A program made the position numbers and the translations under genes. Source: Hyperoplus lanceolatus (lineage: Eukaryota; Chordata; Actinopteri; Uranoscopiformes; Ammodytidae). From it: 64,000 bases of DNA. Below the pieces are notes generated by a model. It ran no database searches. It saw only the letters and a list, made by a program, of their open reading frames with translations, and had not been told where the DNA came from. Positions 50,500-59,910 of this stretch are shown piece by piece (position 1 is the first letter of the stretch; every line of letters begins with the position of its first letter). Where the stretch lies: positions 26,690,001 to 26,754,000 of the forward strand of contig CM049404.1 of NCBI GenBank assembly GCA_026929865.2, given 5' to 3'.

Positions 50500-52099
50500 A
50501 CATATGAGCTGCCAAAACAATAGAGAAAAATTCTAAATGCTGTGGAATCTTTCTAGAAATACCTACACATTCCTGTTGTGGGGTCCCAGACTGTGTCATA
50601 GTGGAGATGAGAGGAAGTGAGGTCAACTGAACCTCAGTGTTACATAAGACACATTTCACCTGCCCTTTGACAAACGGTGTTCCTGGCGCTTTTGTCATGT
50701 TTTGCTGAGTTTGAGCACAGTATGTATTAGAAAGATGTTCCTTGCACGCTGCAGGGTGGCTGTCGCTTTAACAGAAACTAGGGCTCTTAGGGCTATTACA
50801 GTAAGCCACCATTACTCAAGACATTCAATCAAAGGCCATTTACAGAGCAAATTATAATTATACCAGCTTTTCAGCAGCTCTCAGCTTCCCTAGCAGTGAT
50901 TTCAGACTTATTCAAGACCTTCACAGAAAGCAAGTGACATCTTCGAATTGTTACATTGTGAAAAGGCAAAGTCACTAGGCTATGTAAACAAAATAAATCA
51001 TCTTATTATTAGATTAAGATGGCACAAGTCAATACAAGACAGTGGTGCTTATGGATAGGATGATGATCAGAATCGGTAAAAGAAAGTAACTGAGTTTACA
51101 TTTACTCTGGAAGACTACTGTACGTAAGCACAATTTTTAGATACTTGAACTCTACTAGAGTATAACTCATGTATCACTTATTATAGTGACAGTCAGAATA
51201 TCTATTATTCTGAAATTGTTCATTCTACATTATAAATACATTTACTTGTGGCATTTGAAAGACTATTTCGATTATTATACAATAACATAAATACATTTCC
51301 ACTTATGTTACTTATTTTAACATAATTGCCATTGCTACTGTGGTAGCAGATTTTGCATATGATGTATGTCTGGACTCAAATGTTAGAATGCTTATTAATG
51401 AAATAGGAAACATTTGCTACAAACCTGTATAGACATACATTGAGTGTGTTTTAGTGTAAACTGATTAACTGAAATGTAGGTTCAACCATCCCCCTCAATC
51501 TCCCGTGTGGAGCCAGCCTGACTATACATTTGAAAGAGGACAATGTTCCTGCAGACAGCCTCCTGCTGTTCTGGGACAGCCTGCCCCACCCACGATTATA
51601 ATATGAATGTATATCTCAAGACCTGTCTGTCTCCCAATTACATGTCCTTAAATAGCTCATGATTTGAAGGACATATTGTCATTCCTTGCAACGCACTCAC
51701 ATGTGTTGGAACTAGTGACCACTCCGACGGAGTTTTCTTGTTATTGATTGAAAATAAACTTGTGTGCTTCTACAACGTATCACCGTGCTTTGATTTTCCT
51801 ATTACACTACTCAAGTAAAATGTCTGATTACTTCTTACAATACTGATTACTTCTTACAATACTGATCAAAAAATAATGATCAGTAGTGAGTATCATCATC
51901 GTCGTCATCATCATCATCATCATCATAGTCACTCTCATCTTCTCTCCTGTGTGAGCTATACCACACAGAGTACAAGCAGTTATTTCTCTGAAGTGAAACA
52001 GTAAAGTGATCGTACCCAGCTGACGCCTCGTATGGTCGGGGTTTCCACTGAGAAGCGGTCCGGGAACACTTGATAATTGTGACTCCGAAACAGATGCAT
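31444..52099 (-). CDS. rapgef3: Rap guanine nucleotide exchange factor 3 (EPAC1)
   Basis: cAMP-activated GEF that loads Rap1/Rap2 with GTP. Exons in transcript order: 52099-52016, 47611-47567, 43125-43029, 42927-42806, 42147-41970, 40488-40404, 39983-39923, 39297-39221, 39065-38919, 38464-38358, 37150-37062, 36935-36820, 36635-36492, 36316-36237, 36142-36112, 35958-35883, 35660-35523, 35339-35242, 34381-34256, 33495-33314, 32672-32582, 32468-32418, 32273-32186, 32082-32018, 31907-31853, 31750-31679, 31562-31444. Total is about 873 residues against 881 in the common human EPAC1 isoform. Domain order is DEP, one cAMP domain, REM, RA, CDC25. EPAC1 rather than EPAC2 (rapgef4) is favoured by the single cyclic-nucleotide domain, the [11 protein letters not shown] motif and slc48a1 as neighbour. 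All joins are in phase except 47567 to 43125, which needs the acceptor AG two bases further in or a missed small exon. Confidence 0.94.
32582..33313 (-). other. rapgef3 intron and flanking exon, 32673-33313 non-coding
   Basis: A 641-bp intron between exons 33314-33495 and 32582-32672. No mobile element or RNA gene recognised in it. Confidence 0.6.
33570..33936. mobile_element. foldback MITE, TTAA-type ends (family F)
   Basis: Left TTAAAGGAGAAGTAAGTGAT and right ATCACTTACTTTAA form terminal inverted repeats around 367 bp of non-coding DNA in the rapgef3 intron between exons 34256-34381 and 33314-33495. Confidence 0.75.
34517..35029. mobile_element. solo LTR (retroviral/Gypsy-like), fossil
   Basis: A 513-bp unit beginning TGTCATGG and ending CCTTAACA (the TG...CA ends of LTRs), flanked by the 5-bp direct repeat GTAAT at 34512-34516 and 35030-35034. 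A polyadenylation motif AATAAA lies at about 34990 with a T-rich and C/G-rich pattern around it. There is no internal coding part, so it reads as a solo LTR left after recombination. A G/C-different stretch at about 34720-34915 may be a second, nested insertion. The exact 5-bp duplication suggests moderate age. Family uncertain. It fills most of an 860-bp rapgef3 intron. Confidence 0.6.
35242..35660 (-). CDS. rapgef3: rapgef3 exons for the Ras-association (RA) domain
   Basis: Exon 35660-35523 encodes [20 protein letters not shown] and VLVKMNSTG; exon 35339-35242 encodes [19 protein letters not shown]. This ubiquitin-like fold follows the REM domain and can bind active Ras. Human EPAC1 has VKVNSAGD and [19 protein letters not shown] at the same positions. 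Phases 1 and 0 join correctly. Confidence 0.92.
35883..36316 (-). CDS. rapgef3: rapgef3 linker exons between REM and RA, including a 31-bp exon
   Basis: Three small exons: 36316-36237 ([19 protein letters not shown], then RERRRTK), 36142-36112 ([10 protein letters not shown]) and 35958-35883 ([15 protein letters not shown]... QAQDK-like ending RAQDK). They match human EPAC1 LREQWPERRRCHRLENGC and later VGDKV. The 31-bp exon is one of the smallest in the window. Its phases (two bases carried in, none out) force the neighbours chosen. Confidence 0.85.
36492..37150 (-). CDS. rapgef3: rapgef3 exons for the REM domain
   Basis: Exon 37150-37062 encodes [19 protein letters not shown]; exon 36935-36820 encodes [20 protein letters not shown] and ends in an acidic run SDDDYDYD; exon 36635-36492 encodes [20 protein letters not shown] and [14 protein letters not shown]. 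This is the Ras exchanger motif that stabilises the CDC25 domain. The donor of the middle exon (GAT then GTGGAT at 36819) is weak but is the only one I found that keeps phase. Confidence 0.88.
37151..38357 (-). other. rapgef3 intron
   Basis: A 1.2-kb intron between exons 38358-38464 and 37062-37150. No mobile element or RNA gene recognised. Confidence 0.7.
38358..40488 (-). CDS. rapgef3: rapgef3 exons for the cAMP-binding domain
   Basis: Exon 40488-40404 ([20 protein letters not shown]), 39983-39923 ([20 protein letters not shown]), 39297-39221 ([20 protein letters not shown]), 39065-38919 ([20 protein letters not shown], then [12 protein letters not shown]) and 38464-38358 ([20 protein letters not shown]). 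The phosphate-binding cassette [16 protein letters not shown] is intact, with its Arg for the cyclic phosphate. EPAC proteins have Gln/Lys where PKA has Glu in this cassette; here it is Gln, as in human EPAC1. The domain should therefore bind cAMP. Confidence 0.95.
38581..38864. mobile_element. foldback-type MITE, TTAA ends (family C, copy 1)
   Basis: Begins TTAAAGGTAC and ends GCACCTTTAA. The interior (ACAGTGGCCTTCCATGACAA, then CAAGCTAGTT) is shared with 45612-46055 (ACGGTGGCCTTCAAGGACAA, GAAGCTAGTT). No coding potential. Confidence 0.75.
39584..39788. mobile_element. foldback MITE, family D, copy 2
   Basis: Starts AGCTATAGTGTCTAACTTAT and ends CATTATGCATTGTAGCTT. The middle shares GTGGAGCTGATAAGCTTAAT with 27348-27568 (GTGGAGCTGATAGGCTGAAT). 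Located in a rapgef3 intron. Confidence 0.75.
40620..41945 (+). mobile_element. Tc1/mariner transposon, internally deleted
   Basis: Terminal inverted repeats CAGTGGAGGAAATAAGTATT (left) and ATTTCCTCCACTG (right), next to a TA at 40618-40619. Inside, a plus-strand transposase relic gives the N-terminal helix-turn-helix part ([35 protein letters not shown]) and [15 protein letters not shown]. It then jumps from CRNGLKWRF straight to HYALGVF, losing the section with the first catalytic aspartate (WSDE region), and continues in disrupted frames to KGFSTKY near 41735. It cannot encode an active transposase. The copy fills most of a 1.48-kb rapgef3 intron. Confidence 0.92.
41970..43125 (-). CDS. 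rapgef3: rapgef3 exons for the DEP domain and its link to the cAMP domain
   Basis: Exon 43125-43029 encodes [20 protein letters not shown] and [12 protein letters not shown]; exon 42927-42806 encodes [20 protein letters not shown] and [17 protein letters not shown]; exon 42147-41970 encodes [16 protein letters not shown] and [22 protein letters not shown] domains place EPAC1 at membranes (phosphatidic acid) on cAMP binding. Human EPAC1 has [22 protein letters not shown]. The 5' edge of exon 43125 is uncertain by two bases. Confidence 0.92.
43126..47566 (-). other. rapgef3 intron (4.4 kb)
   Basis: Holds GT microsatellites at 43338-43373 and about 43498-43521, a family C MITE (45612-46055) and otherwise unrecognised sequence. 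A short coding exon of phase 0 to 1 could hide here (see the phase conflict at the exon at 43125). Confidence 0.7.
45612..46055. mobile_element. foldback-type MITE, TTAA ends (family C, copy 2)
   Basis: TTAAAGGTACAGTGTACTGT at the left, CACACTGCACCTTTAA at the right, 444 bp. Contains AACATGGCGGTGCAAAATGG, a segment common in fish MITEs, and CCATTTTCTACCAAGTCTGT, shared with the copy at 38.6 kb. Confidence 0.75.
47567..47611 (-). CDS. rapgef3: rapgef3 exon 2, 45 bp
   Basis: Acceptor CCTTTTCAG, donor CAG/GTGTGT. Read in phase after the 52.1-kb exon it gives [15 protein letters not shown], so the join reads GVSW-TPLPEAL, matching human EPAC1 GLRW-TPLTNSEE. Another frame of this exon is also open, but the match to human favours this one. 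Confidence 0.75.
49290..49716. mobile_element. foldback MITE, family A, copy 3, with AAT expansion
   Basis: The right end CTTACTCCCCCTTTAA and the interior (CATGCCAGTTTACAGAGGCA, ATGCTTGTTGTCAAATTAC) match the copies at 20.8 and 54.4 kb. An (AAT)n array at about 49400-49478 interrupts it. The left boundary is poorly defined. Confidence 0.6.
49400..49478. repeat. AAT trinucleotide microsatellite
   Basis: About 26 AAT/TAA units inside a family A MITE. Confidence 0.98.
50431..50498. repeat. GT dinucleotide microsatellite
   Basis: About 34 pure GT units in rapgef3 intron 1. Confidence 0.98.
51893..51926. repeat. ATC/GTC trinucleotide repeat
   Basis: ATCATCGTCGTC followed by about seven ATC units. 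Just to the left a 19-bp unit (GATTACTTCTTACAATACT) is repeated twice in tandem, at about 51828-51865. Confidence 0.9.
52016..52099 (-). CDS. rapgef3: rapgef3 first coding exon (canonical start)
   Basis: ATG at 52099-52097, 28 codons beginning [20 protein letters not shown] and ending GVSW, donor TGG/GTACGA. The start aligns with human EPAC1 MHRPRSCSYQLLLEHQR...GLRW. Upstream on the minus strand an in-frame TGA lies shortly before the ATG and there is no pyrimidine tract, so this is probably a transcription-start exon with its 5' UTR to about 52250-52350. Confidence 0.8.
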
Positions 52100-52450
52100 C
52101 TTGTCTCACATCAAAACGACTCGATAACTTTCCCGGTCAGAAAACAATCTGCACACGGACTCCGCAGCTTCACCTCCAGACATTATCCACAGTCAGAAGA
52201 TCGACTCGCTCATCAATACAACAGCCGCGACACAACAGAGCGAAAGTTTCGGCTCACATTTTGACTAAGAAATTCCTGACAGGAGTCTGTACTGTAGGTA
52301 TTTCCCCGCATCCAAAAAACCAGGCGGGTTACCTCGCTGGACGTGTATGCCTCAGTGAGGACGAAGTGCGTAATGCTCAGCCATCCCTAGCAGCACACAC
52401 ACACGCGCGCGCACACTGCTGCTTGAGGTGCGTGTACATACAGAAATAAG
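52100..52450 (-). promoter_or_regulatory. rapgef3: likely rapgef3 promoter / 5' UTR region
   Basis: Relatively CpG-rich DNA directly upstream of the canonical start (for example CCGGACCGC and CGCGCGCGC motifs at about 52060 and 52405). No TATA box assigned. Inferred from position and composition only. Confidence 0.4.
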
Positions 52451-53311
52451 CACAGCTTCTCCTTATTTAGTTTAAGACACTGCAGGCAGAAACATGTGGT
52501 CAATTTATAGATTTTTCTCTAGTTTGCTTCCTTGCCATGTTTTTTTTTTTAAATCGGTCCAAAATGTACATGCGGTGTTTAATTTACCAAACATTGTCTG
52601 TATATTTTCCCCATACAACCATCTTTACTGTGATGGCCATTATCTCAAAAAAATGTTTTTCTATACTCGGAATCATACTCAACTTCTAAAGCACTTACAT
52701 GAACTTAACTTCCATAAGCCCCATTCAGACGGTTATTAAAGTTATTCATTCAAGTCATCAGGTTGGTGTAACCTGAAGAACATTGTGCACTGGAAAATCT
52801 CAATAAAACCATGAAAAACAGACTGGTAAAGTACCTGCTGAGCTGTGCACCTGACACTAAGACTGGGTCAAGGTTAATAAAAGGAGGTCCAAGGTTCCAT
52901 GATGCAGGTTCTGTGTGTTCTAGTTTGTTCAGTGCAGTTATAGTTCAGAGCAGCCAACATGAGCTGCAGAACTCTGCATACACACTTATCAGGCTGTCCA
53001 GCTGTCTGGCTTGACCAGGTCTGTGGGCACATGGGCGTTCAGATAAACATGCTTCAAGGGCAGAGAGACCTTAAGGTTGTTAGAACAGCACTCTATGTCT
53101 CTCATTGGTGGTTTTGTTCAGTTCCCCTTCTCAGTTTGACCACGGGTGTGTGTCCCTTGCAGAGGCGTTAAACTGTTACAAACACACCCCAAGTTTGTGG
53201 ACAAAACCCAAACCGCCTTGTAATGTAACGAGTTTAAGCTGTGAATGCATATTGCCATCTCGCTGCGGCCTCTACTTCGTCTGTGTCCGACCTGATGTAT
53301 GTACAGTATCT

Positions 53312-53629
53312 TAAAGCTATAGTGTGTAACCTTTTCATATAAATTAATGTCGGTCACATTCAAGTCATCGCCAAACGAGTTGACACAAAACTCTCTCTGT
53401 ATTTCTTAGTATGGCAAAGTTTACAAACTGGTGTCACCCCCTGACAATTGCGCAGGAGCGAAAAATCCAAGATCGGCCAAGAAACGTTTCAGTTGTTGAT
53501 TTTACTTCTGAGAAAAAACCTGAACGTACAGCAGCAGGAATAAAATCCATGGTCGATGCACCAACCCGTGTTGTTGTAATTACTCATAATTCCTCATGGG
53601 GGTAACAGAAGTTATGCACTATAGCTTTA
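53312..53629. mobile_element. foldback MITE, TTAA ends (family D, copy 3)
   Basis: Terminal inverted repeats TAAAGCTATAGTGTGTAAC and GTTATGCACTATAGCTTTA, with TTAA on both sides, 318 bp. Opposite internal orientation to copy 1. Confidence 0.85.
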
Positions 53630-53670
53630 ATGTTACTTTATTGACTTAGTGTAAGACACAGATTACTTAC

Positions 53671-53758
53671 GTCCCCCAGCTCTGCTGTGCGACGCCTCGG
53701 TGGAAAACAGAGGGATTTGACCAAGTCTTCCATGGACATGATGGTTTGAACAGTGTCT
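53671..53758 (-). CDS. possible alternative first coding exon of rapgef3
   Basis: Acceptor TCTACAG at the upper edge and a strong donor GGGGAC/GTAAGT at the lower edge bound 88 bp. It is open as DTVQTIMSMEDLVKSLCFPP then RRRTAELGD, with two in-frame Met codons (ATGTCCATGG, the second in good Kozak context). It ends in phase 0, the phase needed to join rapgef3 exon 2 at 47611. Human EPAC1 also has an isoform with an alternative longer N-terminus. No clear family match, so the link to rapgef3 is inference. Confidence 0.45.
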
Positions 53759-54035
53759 CTGTAGACTGGGAGAAACAGGGCAATCATTAGTATCTTTAGA
53801 ATAAACATGGCAATGCATGATCGCGTGCAATCTTTGATCATTTTTCAAAGCAAAGCGTAGAGATGTGAATCTTCAGACTATCAAACAAGGGCACCCTCTA
53901 TTTAGTTTGATTTCCGTGCAACTCTATAGTTATTATCGTGGAACATGGTCTACTGCATCCTGCAGGCTGGACACGTTACGTAAGACTTGTTTTAAAACCC
54001 AGCTATTGTTCCAGTGCAGGGGCTGCCCTTCCTGT

Positions 54036-54140
<105 letters not shown>

Positions 54141-54364
54141 AACCTGCATTTTGTTCTGCTTCCTATGCTTTGGTTTGGTTGTTTCTCCAGAGATGTCAGA
54201 AGGCAATGTAATAGCACTGCCTCTAATGAAGAATGTTATTAAAATTCCAGCACCTGTTGCTTTTGTATGTTACCTCTGTTTTAAACATCACTGCCTCTTT
54301 CTTGCAGCCCTATCTTATTAGTGCACATGGTGAGTGAATGATGAATCAAAGCTTACTGAACTCT

Positions 54365-54710
54365 CTTTCAAGAGAATTCCCTGGAGAGTGCTTGTTGTCA
54401 AAACCACTTTTTGTCAAAATCAGTAAATATCTCCTCACAATCCGATACCTGTCCATACTGTGTGTGCTCTGAAAAAACTCAGTGTAAATACACAGCTCAG
54501 GCTCTGTAAACTGGCATATTGCTAGCTATGGTGGGCTCCATTTGTTTACATAACAGTTTACAGAACCTAGGCTGTGTATGTACCAGATTTTTTTTCAATG
54601 CAGATTATAAATACAGACAGGTTACGAATTGTGATGAGATATTCGCTGATTTTGGCAGAAAGTGATTTGATGGCAACACGTGTTCTCCAGAATCACTGAC
54701 TCCACCTTTA
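54365..54710. mobile_element. foldback MITE, family A, copy 4
   Basis: The right end GACTCCACCTTTAA is clear. The left arm has TTGTTGTCAAAACCACTTTT and AGTAAATATCTCCTCACAAT, whose complement recurs at the right (ATTGTGATGAGATATTCGCT). About 345 bp. Confidence 0.75.
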
Positions 54711-54809
54711 ATTGCCTGACAAAGGCTGTATGGCACACCCTGTACTTTGAAGCTATTTAACTCAGAGGCGTAACAAATAAAAATCCCCCCATACAAAACC
54801 ACTTCTTAC

Positions 54810-54854
54810 CAAGTTTAAAATTCCGTGGAGTCACAAGGACGCTCCCCGTCACAG
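54810..54854 (-). other. possible 5' non-coding exon upstream of rapgef3
   Basis: 45 bp between an acceptor TTTTGGGACAG and a strong donor CTTG/GTAAGA on the minus strand. Open in one frame only (AVTGSVLVTPRNFKLG). That frame does not fit the phase of the 53.7-kb exon's likely frame, so if real it is probably untranslated. Low certainty. Confidence 0.25.
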
Positions 54855-54891
54855 CTGTCCCAAAAGCCAGTATTAAAAGTAAGCGAGCAAA

Positions 54892-54895
<4 letters not shown>

Positions 54896-54940
<45 letters not shown>
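54896..54940. repeat. AC dinucleotide microsatellite
   Basis: About 22 AC units directly beside the 54.8-kb candidate exon. Confidence 0.98.
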
Positions 54941-54944
<4 letters not shown>

Positions 54945-56242
54945 AGTTGTTATACAGTGTTGCCGGTAAGTTTTACTGTGCTATGTCTCTTCCAAAAGCC
55001 TCACATGGATTCTATGACGCTGAATTGCTAATGTCAACGTGAAAGAATCCTGTTTTGCTTCTCATGACCTCCCGAGGGAATGTAAACATGATAGATGGGG
55101 CCGATAAGAAAGAGCACATTGTTGCCACCGTCTCATTGATAGTATCTGAGGCATATGAGGGATCGTCTTGGCTTTAGTGCACTTACAAAAAATAATAATA
55201 ACTGTGACGTTGTTTTTGTCTGTTGTTGATGTTGTTTTTATGTTGTTAGTTAGTTTATTTGGTTGTTTTTCTCGTGTTGCTTTGTGCTTTTTATATGTAT
55301 GACATTTGTATGTTGAAAATTAAAATATATATTTATTTATTTATATATATAATATAGTTATGTAAAAAAAATATTTGAAAAGCCACTGGTGCGAAAGATT
55401 TATGTTAATTTTGAAGAAAACACAACATGATTCATTCACAATAAAAAGCAGCAAACTACTTCAATGAAGGGCCAATCTTTTTACAGTAAATGGGGATAAT
55501 CTTAAAGCCCGGAAGAGTAAAGCCTTATAATCCAAGCAGGGTTATCGCCTTGTGGCCCTGAAATGAGAGCTTGTTAACACATTGTTGAGTGACCTTTGTT
55601 TTCCTTTTGGATAATGCTGCTGTACAATTGTGACTATTGAAAAGCTCCATCTGACAGGAGAGATTGGATCTAGACCATAGATAGTATAATAAATCTAGAC
55701 TAATGGCACCTTGAACTCATCAGTGACCACCTGACTGTGGCTGGCATTAAGCTTCACTTCATTTTCACAACAAAGGCTGCCCTCTACTGAGCACTTTGAT
55801 GCCCTGCAATCTGTATGAAGCGGAGGTGGAATTCATGAAAAACTTTACAAATAACATAGTAACAATATATGACATTAATTGAAATGTTTCAGTCAAATAT
55901 GTTCAATATTCTATTCCAGACTCAAACACTGAATAACAACAAAAGAAATCACTATAAGATACAAGTTTAAAATCATATTAATTTCATAAATCTCACACTT
56001 TTCATAAATAAATGATAAGATTAATTCAAGTTTATTTCTCGTAAAACAAGTCAATGATTAATATTTTTTTGGTGTTGTTTTTGTCAGTGTCTGAGTTTCT
56101 GTCTTTGTCCTCCTGTATTTATTTTTGTGACAGTGTGTTTCTATTTAAGTCCTTTGGGAATGGGAGTGGGATTTCCTGCAACACATCTACGCCCATGGAA
56201 TGTGTTCTTTGCCAACTGTCTTTGTCGTGCCTGTCTGGTGGC

Positions 56243-56394
<152 letters not shown>

Positions 56395-56847
56395 TTCCTT
56401 CCTCTCTCCGGCCACTTAACAGTGACAGGGTGAGACATATTATGTCCGTCTGACCCCAAACGAGGACTGAAGCTGACATGGGAAGCAGACATGAAGAAAA
56501 CATTATGGTGGTTACAGTAAATACATTTAAATATTGTGAAATCCCCAGTTTTTCTAAATTGTTCTAACAACAAACAACAAATAATGTCAACACATTTATT
56601 ATTAATATTCAAAATAATGACTTGCTTTTCCTTGAAATATTTGAAACACTAGTGATTTAAAATCATCCATTCATTGTATTTGTATCAAAACATGCTCATA
56701 CAATCTCTTCAGACGTATCACAATAATTGGTCTGACAATCTCATTTTCATGACGTACCACATAAAATCATACAGTCCATATTCCTTTTGAAGAAATACAC
56801 TAAATATACAACCATCCCATAGATATAAAATGTGATCAGTAACTTAC

Positions 56848-56862
56848 CACTGGCACACTCAT
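56848..56862 (-). other. possible upstream exon edge (ATG before a strong donor)
   Basis: Minus-strand ATG AGT GTG CCA GTG followed by the consensus donor GTAAGT. It may be the 3' edge of a first exon of a long-form rapgef3 transcript starting near 56.9-57.0 kb. The five-residue frame is too short to judge, and its upstream edge is not visible. Confidence 0.25.
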
Positions 56863-57105
56863 GTAAGATTCTTCGCTTCTTTGGTTTTCAGCCTTGGTTT
56901 TTCTCACGTGTGCAAGGATGATTCTCAGTCAATGCAGTTATGATGAGATGTGGGGAGAGTTGCTTGAAACAGTTTCCTGTATCTCCCACTCTGATTGGTC
57001 ATGAAGGCAGCGCCCCAGGGCATGGGCTGAGTGTGGTGTGTGCGTGTGTGTTTGTGTGAGAGAGAGAGAGAAACTGTGTGAGGACAGGATCAGAATACAA
57101 GCAAC

Positions 57106-58107
57106 CCAATGTCAGCGTTGATCTTTGCTATGTGTATGGAACCTCTTGCTGAAGCAATCAGGCAACAAGACAACATAAAGGGATTAATATAGGGCAAGAA
57201 TCTCATAAATTAGCATTTTATGCAGATGACATTATTTTATATCTTACTTCCCCTGAATACTCACTCCCAGAACTAATGGAAACAATAAAAGAATACAGTG
57301 ACCATTCAGGATACAAAATTAATGAAAATAAATGTGAGTCTATATGCATGGGTAAACAGTTAAAAGAAGAGGACTGGGAAAACATTTATAAAACAATACA
57401 TAAAACAACAAACTCTAGGTTTTGGAGGGAGTACACATGGAACATATACACAATATTCTTTATCACACCAAAAATACAATCAAAGTTTAAGACATTAAAT
57501 TCATCAGATTGTTGGAGAAATTGTGGGGAAAATAACGCAGACCATTCACATGTTTTCTACTTTTGCCCATCACTAAAGACCTTCTGGCAACTGATTGCAA
57601 ATGTTATGATGAACACTTTCCAGATTAACCAGGTACCTGAACCAAAATGTTTAATTTTAGGTGTAACACCGGCTGAACTCATATCAGAAAGAGACAAATA
57701 CTTATTTAGGATACTTAGGATAGCAGCGTTTAAACAGATAACAAGGAACTGGCTAAAACTTAGTCCACCATCTTTTAAAAACTGGAAGTCAAATGTAAAT
57801 AACATTTTAGAAATGGAAATAATTACCTATAGAATTAGAAACCTAGAAACTGAGTTTTCGATACGATGGAATAAATGGTTAACATATATGGATTGTAATT
57901 AAACTATTATTATTAATATTCTGAAGATAGTCGTGAAGAGCTGGAAGAGTTTTAACTTGTGTATATATATACTTTCTGTGTTCTCTTTTTGTGTTTTTTT
58001 TCATATGTAGTATATGTGTACTGATGAATATATTTTGGCCTAGGCATATATGTGGATGTACGTGTACATATGTATGTATATATACAGTATATGTATATAT
58101 ATGTATG

Positions 58108-58140
<33 letters not shown>

Positions 58141-58298
58141 GTGTGTGTATATGTATATATATATATTATTTATCATTACTGTATTTTGTTGTTTTTGTTT
58201 ATTTATTTACTTTAAAAAAATTGTTTGTAGGATGATGTAAAATGTAAAAATAACTCATCAGAATACTATATGATCCTACAATAAAGTATATAAAAAAA
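57106..58298 (+). mobile_element. L1-like LINE insertion, 5' truncated, with target-site duplication
   Basis: Flanked by a perfect 14-bp direct repeat AGAATACAAGCAAC (57092-57105 and 58299-58312). It opens inside a reverse transcriptase: SALIFAMCMEPLAEAI, then, after one frameshift and stops near 57185-57210, KLAFYADDIILYLTSPEYSL with the YADD catalytic box. After MGKQLKEEDW an internal deletion leads to the C-terminal Cys-His motif CWRNCGENNADHSHVFYFCP and the ORF end ...NKWLTYMDCN, stop 57901. The 3' part carries AT-rich microsatellites and ends AATAAAGTATATAAAAAAA, a poly(A)-like tail. These are the hallmarks of target-primed reverse transcription. Confidence 0.9.
58080..58170. repeat. TA/TG-rich microsatellite in LINE 3' UTR
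   Basis: Mixed TATATG and TA repeats within the LINE insertion. Several short ORFs here are artefacts. Confidence 0.9.
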
Positions 58299-58433
58299 AG
58301 AATACAAGCAACTGCACAGTCTCTGATTCAATTTTACTTTCAATTCACAGCAACGCTGTGGTTTCCATGTGACATCTTTGACGGCAGCAACGCTATAACA
58401 GCCACAGGAAAGCCGCAGGGCACAGATTGCAAT

Positions 58434-58567
<134 letters not shown>

Positions 58568-58949
58568 AATCCTTAATCGGAAATACTTGATTAATCCTTG
58601 CGGGGATTTTTTTTTTATTACTATTGCTCCCATTTTAGAATAGAAATATATAGAAATAATAAATATGTAAAAATTTAAATTTGCCTTATATATACAGCCC
58701 AACACAATACATATATAAGATTAATAATGCAATAATAGAAGTATCTAAATATGTAGATTTTATGATACTATTTACACAATAGATACTGAAATTAGACTAA
58801 ATTGAATGACAAAAGCCTTCACAGTAAGCTGTCCTTATGGCCTTCATGTAATCAGAAATGTGTATTCTTACCCAATGTACATCTCAAAAACCAAGTCACA
58901 ATAATATTAGTCTCGCACAGCCAGACCAAACTACAGCTAGTAGTAGTAC

Positions 58950-59910
58950 CTACACTGTAAGAAATTTCCCTGGAAAAAAACATTAATCAACTGGCAGCAG
59001 GGTGGCCATTTTAATACTGTTAAATTGACATTATTTTACTGTCACTAAAATTGACAGGATTATACTGTTAATGAAAAAAGGGATGAACCTGGACTAAATG
59101 TTTGTTATGTTTGCACCGTGAGCGAAGGGGATGTTGTATTTCATTGGGCAGATGTGTTTCATTCCATGTAAGTTTACTATGTCCCCTATTTGTTCAAACA
59201 CAGAGAGCAGCTTCTGTTTGTTACTTCAAGGCACTTGTCACAATATATCAAGTTCAATGGAATGATTCATTTTTATTGTAAATTGTCTCCTGAGTTGAAC
59301 TAGGGATCTTGCTTAAGATTTCCACAAACCGATTGTTATAACCAAAAATAACGGTTAGTTCACAAAGAAATGTTTTATTTAAACAAAATGCATAGTGAAG
59401 TAATGGAATGCAACATCCCCTTTACTGAGGGTGCAAATAGCAACATAACAAACGTTTAGTCCAGTGCAAGTCATTGTGGGAAAGGGGGCGTCTCTACAAT
59501 ACACTTTGTTGTGCTTACTTGATTTATCGAAGGCAATCCGTTTCCTTCATTCTACACAGAGTAAACATAACTTCAGACTAACTTGGTTTAATTATGTTAA
59601 CTGCACTTTCCATTTCCATATAAAGTAAACAACACTTATTAGTTAAGATGTGGATGGATGAGGATTAATGAAGAAAATTGTATAAGCTTCACATGTGCAG
59701 GCAGCTCACGTCAGTCCCTTCCAAGTTTGATGGTAAATTAACAGCAAAGTTCAGTATTTTCGAAAAACATTACCGTTCCGTAACATAACAGCAAAGGACT
59801 GTCATTTAACAGACTGCCTTTTATATTACAGTTAAATGCTGTTTTTATAAATAACAGGTTAATGCTGTTGAAATCCTGCTGTAAATTTACAGCAATTGTT
59901 TATAGTGTAG
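58950..59910. mobile_element. foldback DNA transposon (non-autonomous)
   Basis: Ends CTACACTGTA and TATAGTGTAG are inverted with one mismatch, flanked by the 6-bp direct repeat TAGTAC (58944-58949 and 59911-59916). Internal arms also pair: CTGGACTAAATGTTTGTTATG at about 59091 against CATAACAAACGTTTAGTCCA at about 59443, and GGGGATGTTGTATTTC against its partner ATGCAACATCCCC. No transposase frame. Confidence 0.75.

Larger units (their letters stand above)
47612..52015 (-). other. rapgef3 intron 1 (4.4 kb)
   Basis: Contains a family A MITE with an AAT expansion (49290-49716), a GT microsatellite (50431-50498) and an ATC run (51893-51926). No exon recognised. Confidence 0.7.

Noticed and set aside
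31444-52099. Assignment as rapgef4 (EPAC2) instead of rapgef3
   Set aside because: There is only one cAMP domain, motifs [11 protein letters not shown] and CRSQPFVPSSP fit EPAC1 better, and slc48a1 is the neighbour as in human RAPGEF3.
57276-57902. 208-codon frame as a host gene
   Set aside because: It is the C-terminal part of an L1-like ORF2 with an internal deletion, inside a target-site-duplicated insertion.
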